Of a stretch of DNA of 5,385 nt, positions 4,808 through 5,385 are shown piece by piece (positions within the stretch are counted from its first letter, which is position 1; each line of letters opens with the position of its first letter). Source of the stretch: Deltaproteobacteria bacterium (GTDB lineage: Bacteria > Desulfobacterota > Dissulfuribacteria > Dissulfuribacterales > UBA3076); the NCBI GenBank assembly GCA_027004315.1, contig JALTHV010000023.1, positions 1-5,385 on the forward strand, given 5' to 3'. The position numbers and the translations under genes were made by a program. A model generated the notes under the pieces. That model did no database searches. It saw only the letters and a program-made list of their open reading frames with translations, and was not told the origin of the DNA.

Positions 4808-5385
4808 ATGGGGCGCAAAAAGAAAAAATCTCTGACCAAGGTCAAAAAGGAGTCTTCCTCTAAGACTACTAGCACAATAGCAGGTCCTCATACTGCAAAA
4901 CCTTGGGATTCTATAGAGGCCAGGCTCAAGGGTCCCGTGCCATGTCGCTATTGGATAGAGGCCCTGGCACTATTACTTATTGTTGGAATTGGGCTCCTTA
5001 TACGTCTTGAAGACGTTCGGGACTGGGAGGCCCATCCAGAATATGCCCTATATAAGGGGGAGCCCCTGCTTACCACCTTTGATGGCTATTACTACCTGAC
5101 CCAGGCCAAGGACCTTATAGAGGGCGCCTATACCCCTATAGACAATAACCGTAATGTACCAGAGGGGATGCATCGGAGGGCCATGCCTCCGCTTATATCT
5201 ATAATTGCTGCGGTCCTGACAAAGATAACGCCCTTTTCCCTCAACTGGATTGGGGCAATGCTCCCGGCATTCCTGGGTGTCCTGCTGGCCATACCCCTCT
5301 ATGCACTGGGGCGTTTCTATGGAGGTCCGAGCATGGGCCTTTCCGGGGCCCTGGTGGGGCTGGTCTCATTTTACTATGTATATAG
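4808..5385 (+). CDS. STT3/PglB-type oligosaccharyltransferase, N-terminal part
   Basis: The 3' end is cut by the window; 192 residues are visible of what is usually a protein of over 700. The family moves a lipid-linked glycan to asparagine in acceptor proteins at the outer face of the cytoplasmic membrane. Visible are a lysine-rich cytoplasmic tail (3-15), a first membrane helix (about 48-67), the first external loop with TTFDGYYYLTQAKDL (89-103), where Asp92 corresponds to the catalytic, metal-binding Asp of PglB (NDGYAFAEGARDMI in Campylobacter), then KITPFSLNWIGAMLPAFLGV with further helices at about 145-167 and 174-192. The second half of the active site and the WWDYG motif lie beyond the edge. 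The start is supported by AGGAGGGG at 4798-4805. Without neighbouring glycan genes the substrate is unknown; an archaeal-type AglB relation is less likely. Confidence 0.85.
   Translation, partial: MGRKKKKSLTKVKKESSSKTTSTIAGPHTAKPWDSIEARLKGPVPCRYWIEALALLLIVGIGLLIRLEDVRDWEAHPEYALYKGEPLLTTFDGYYYLTQAKDLIEGAYTPIDNNRNVPEGMHRRAMPPLISIIAAVLTKITPFSLNWIGAMLPAFLGVLLAIPLYALGRFYGGPSMGLSGALVGLVSFYYVY

Overview
The window looks like part of a bacterial chromosome, probably from a Gram-negative, anaerobic deltaproteobacterium-type (Desulfobacterota-like) organism. That placement is an inference from gene content: a GatCAB amidotransferase, a secreted YafK/ErfK-type L,D-transpeptidase, PlsY, a DsrE-like protein and a bacterial PglB/STT3 oligosaccharyltransferase. 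It is supported by purine-rich ribosome sites of the type AGGAGGGG and frequent ATA and AGG codons, but no marker gene fixes the taxon. All genes read on the + strand.

Layout. Positions 1-223 hold repeats only: the right end of a palindromic mobile element cut by the window edge, a 13-bp inverted repeat around it, and a short AATCC/GGATT-type repeat. gatC (224-508) follows. A 156-bp MITE-like element (516-671) lies exactly in the gatC-gatA junction, with a perfect 9-bp direct repeat at its edges. Then come gatA (688-2154), a signal-peptide L,D-transpeptidase (2160-3134) and plsY (3089-3727), packed with a 5-bp gap and an overlap, so they probably form one operon. A second, 256-bp, almost fully palindromic copy of the element (3740-3995) starts 12 bp after the plsY stop. 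An AT-rich stretch (3996-4261) leads to a dsrE-like gene (4262-4612), then a spacer with one doubtful 20-codon ORF, then the 5' part of an STT3/PglB-type oligosaccharyltransferase gene (4808-5385), which runs off the window.

How the genes fit together. GatC and GatA are two of the three subunits that convert misacylated Glu-tRNA(Gln) or Asp-tRNA(Asn); gatB is not in the window. The L,D-transpeptidase and PlsY serve cell-envelope building (peptidoglycan cross-linking or protein attachment, and the first acylation of phospholipid synthesis). The STT3 protein would transfer glycans to proteins at the membrane. The dsrE-like gene differs in codon use from its neighbours and may be acquired.

The best-supported unusual signal is the family of palindromic elements. 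It has about 25-bp terminal inverted repeats beginning GTAACTTCTCAATAAG, encodes no transposase, has target duplications at both complete copies, and has a variable centre. Removing copy 1 plus one duplication rebuilds a tight gatC-gatA junction. I see no clearly undescribed multi-gene system here.
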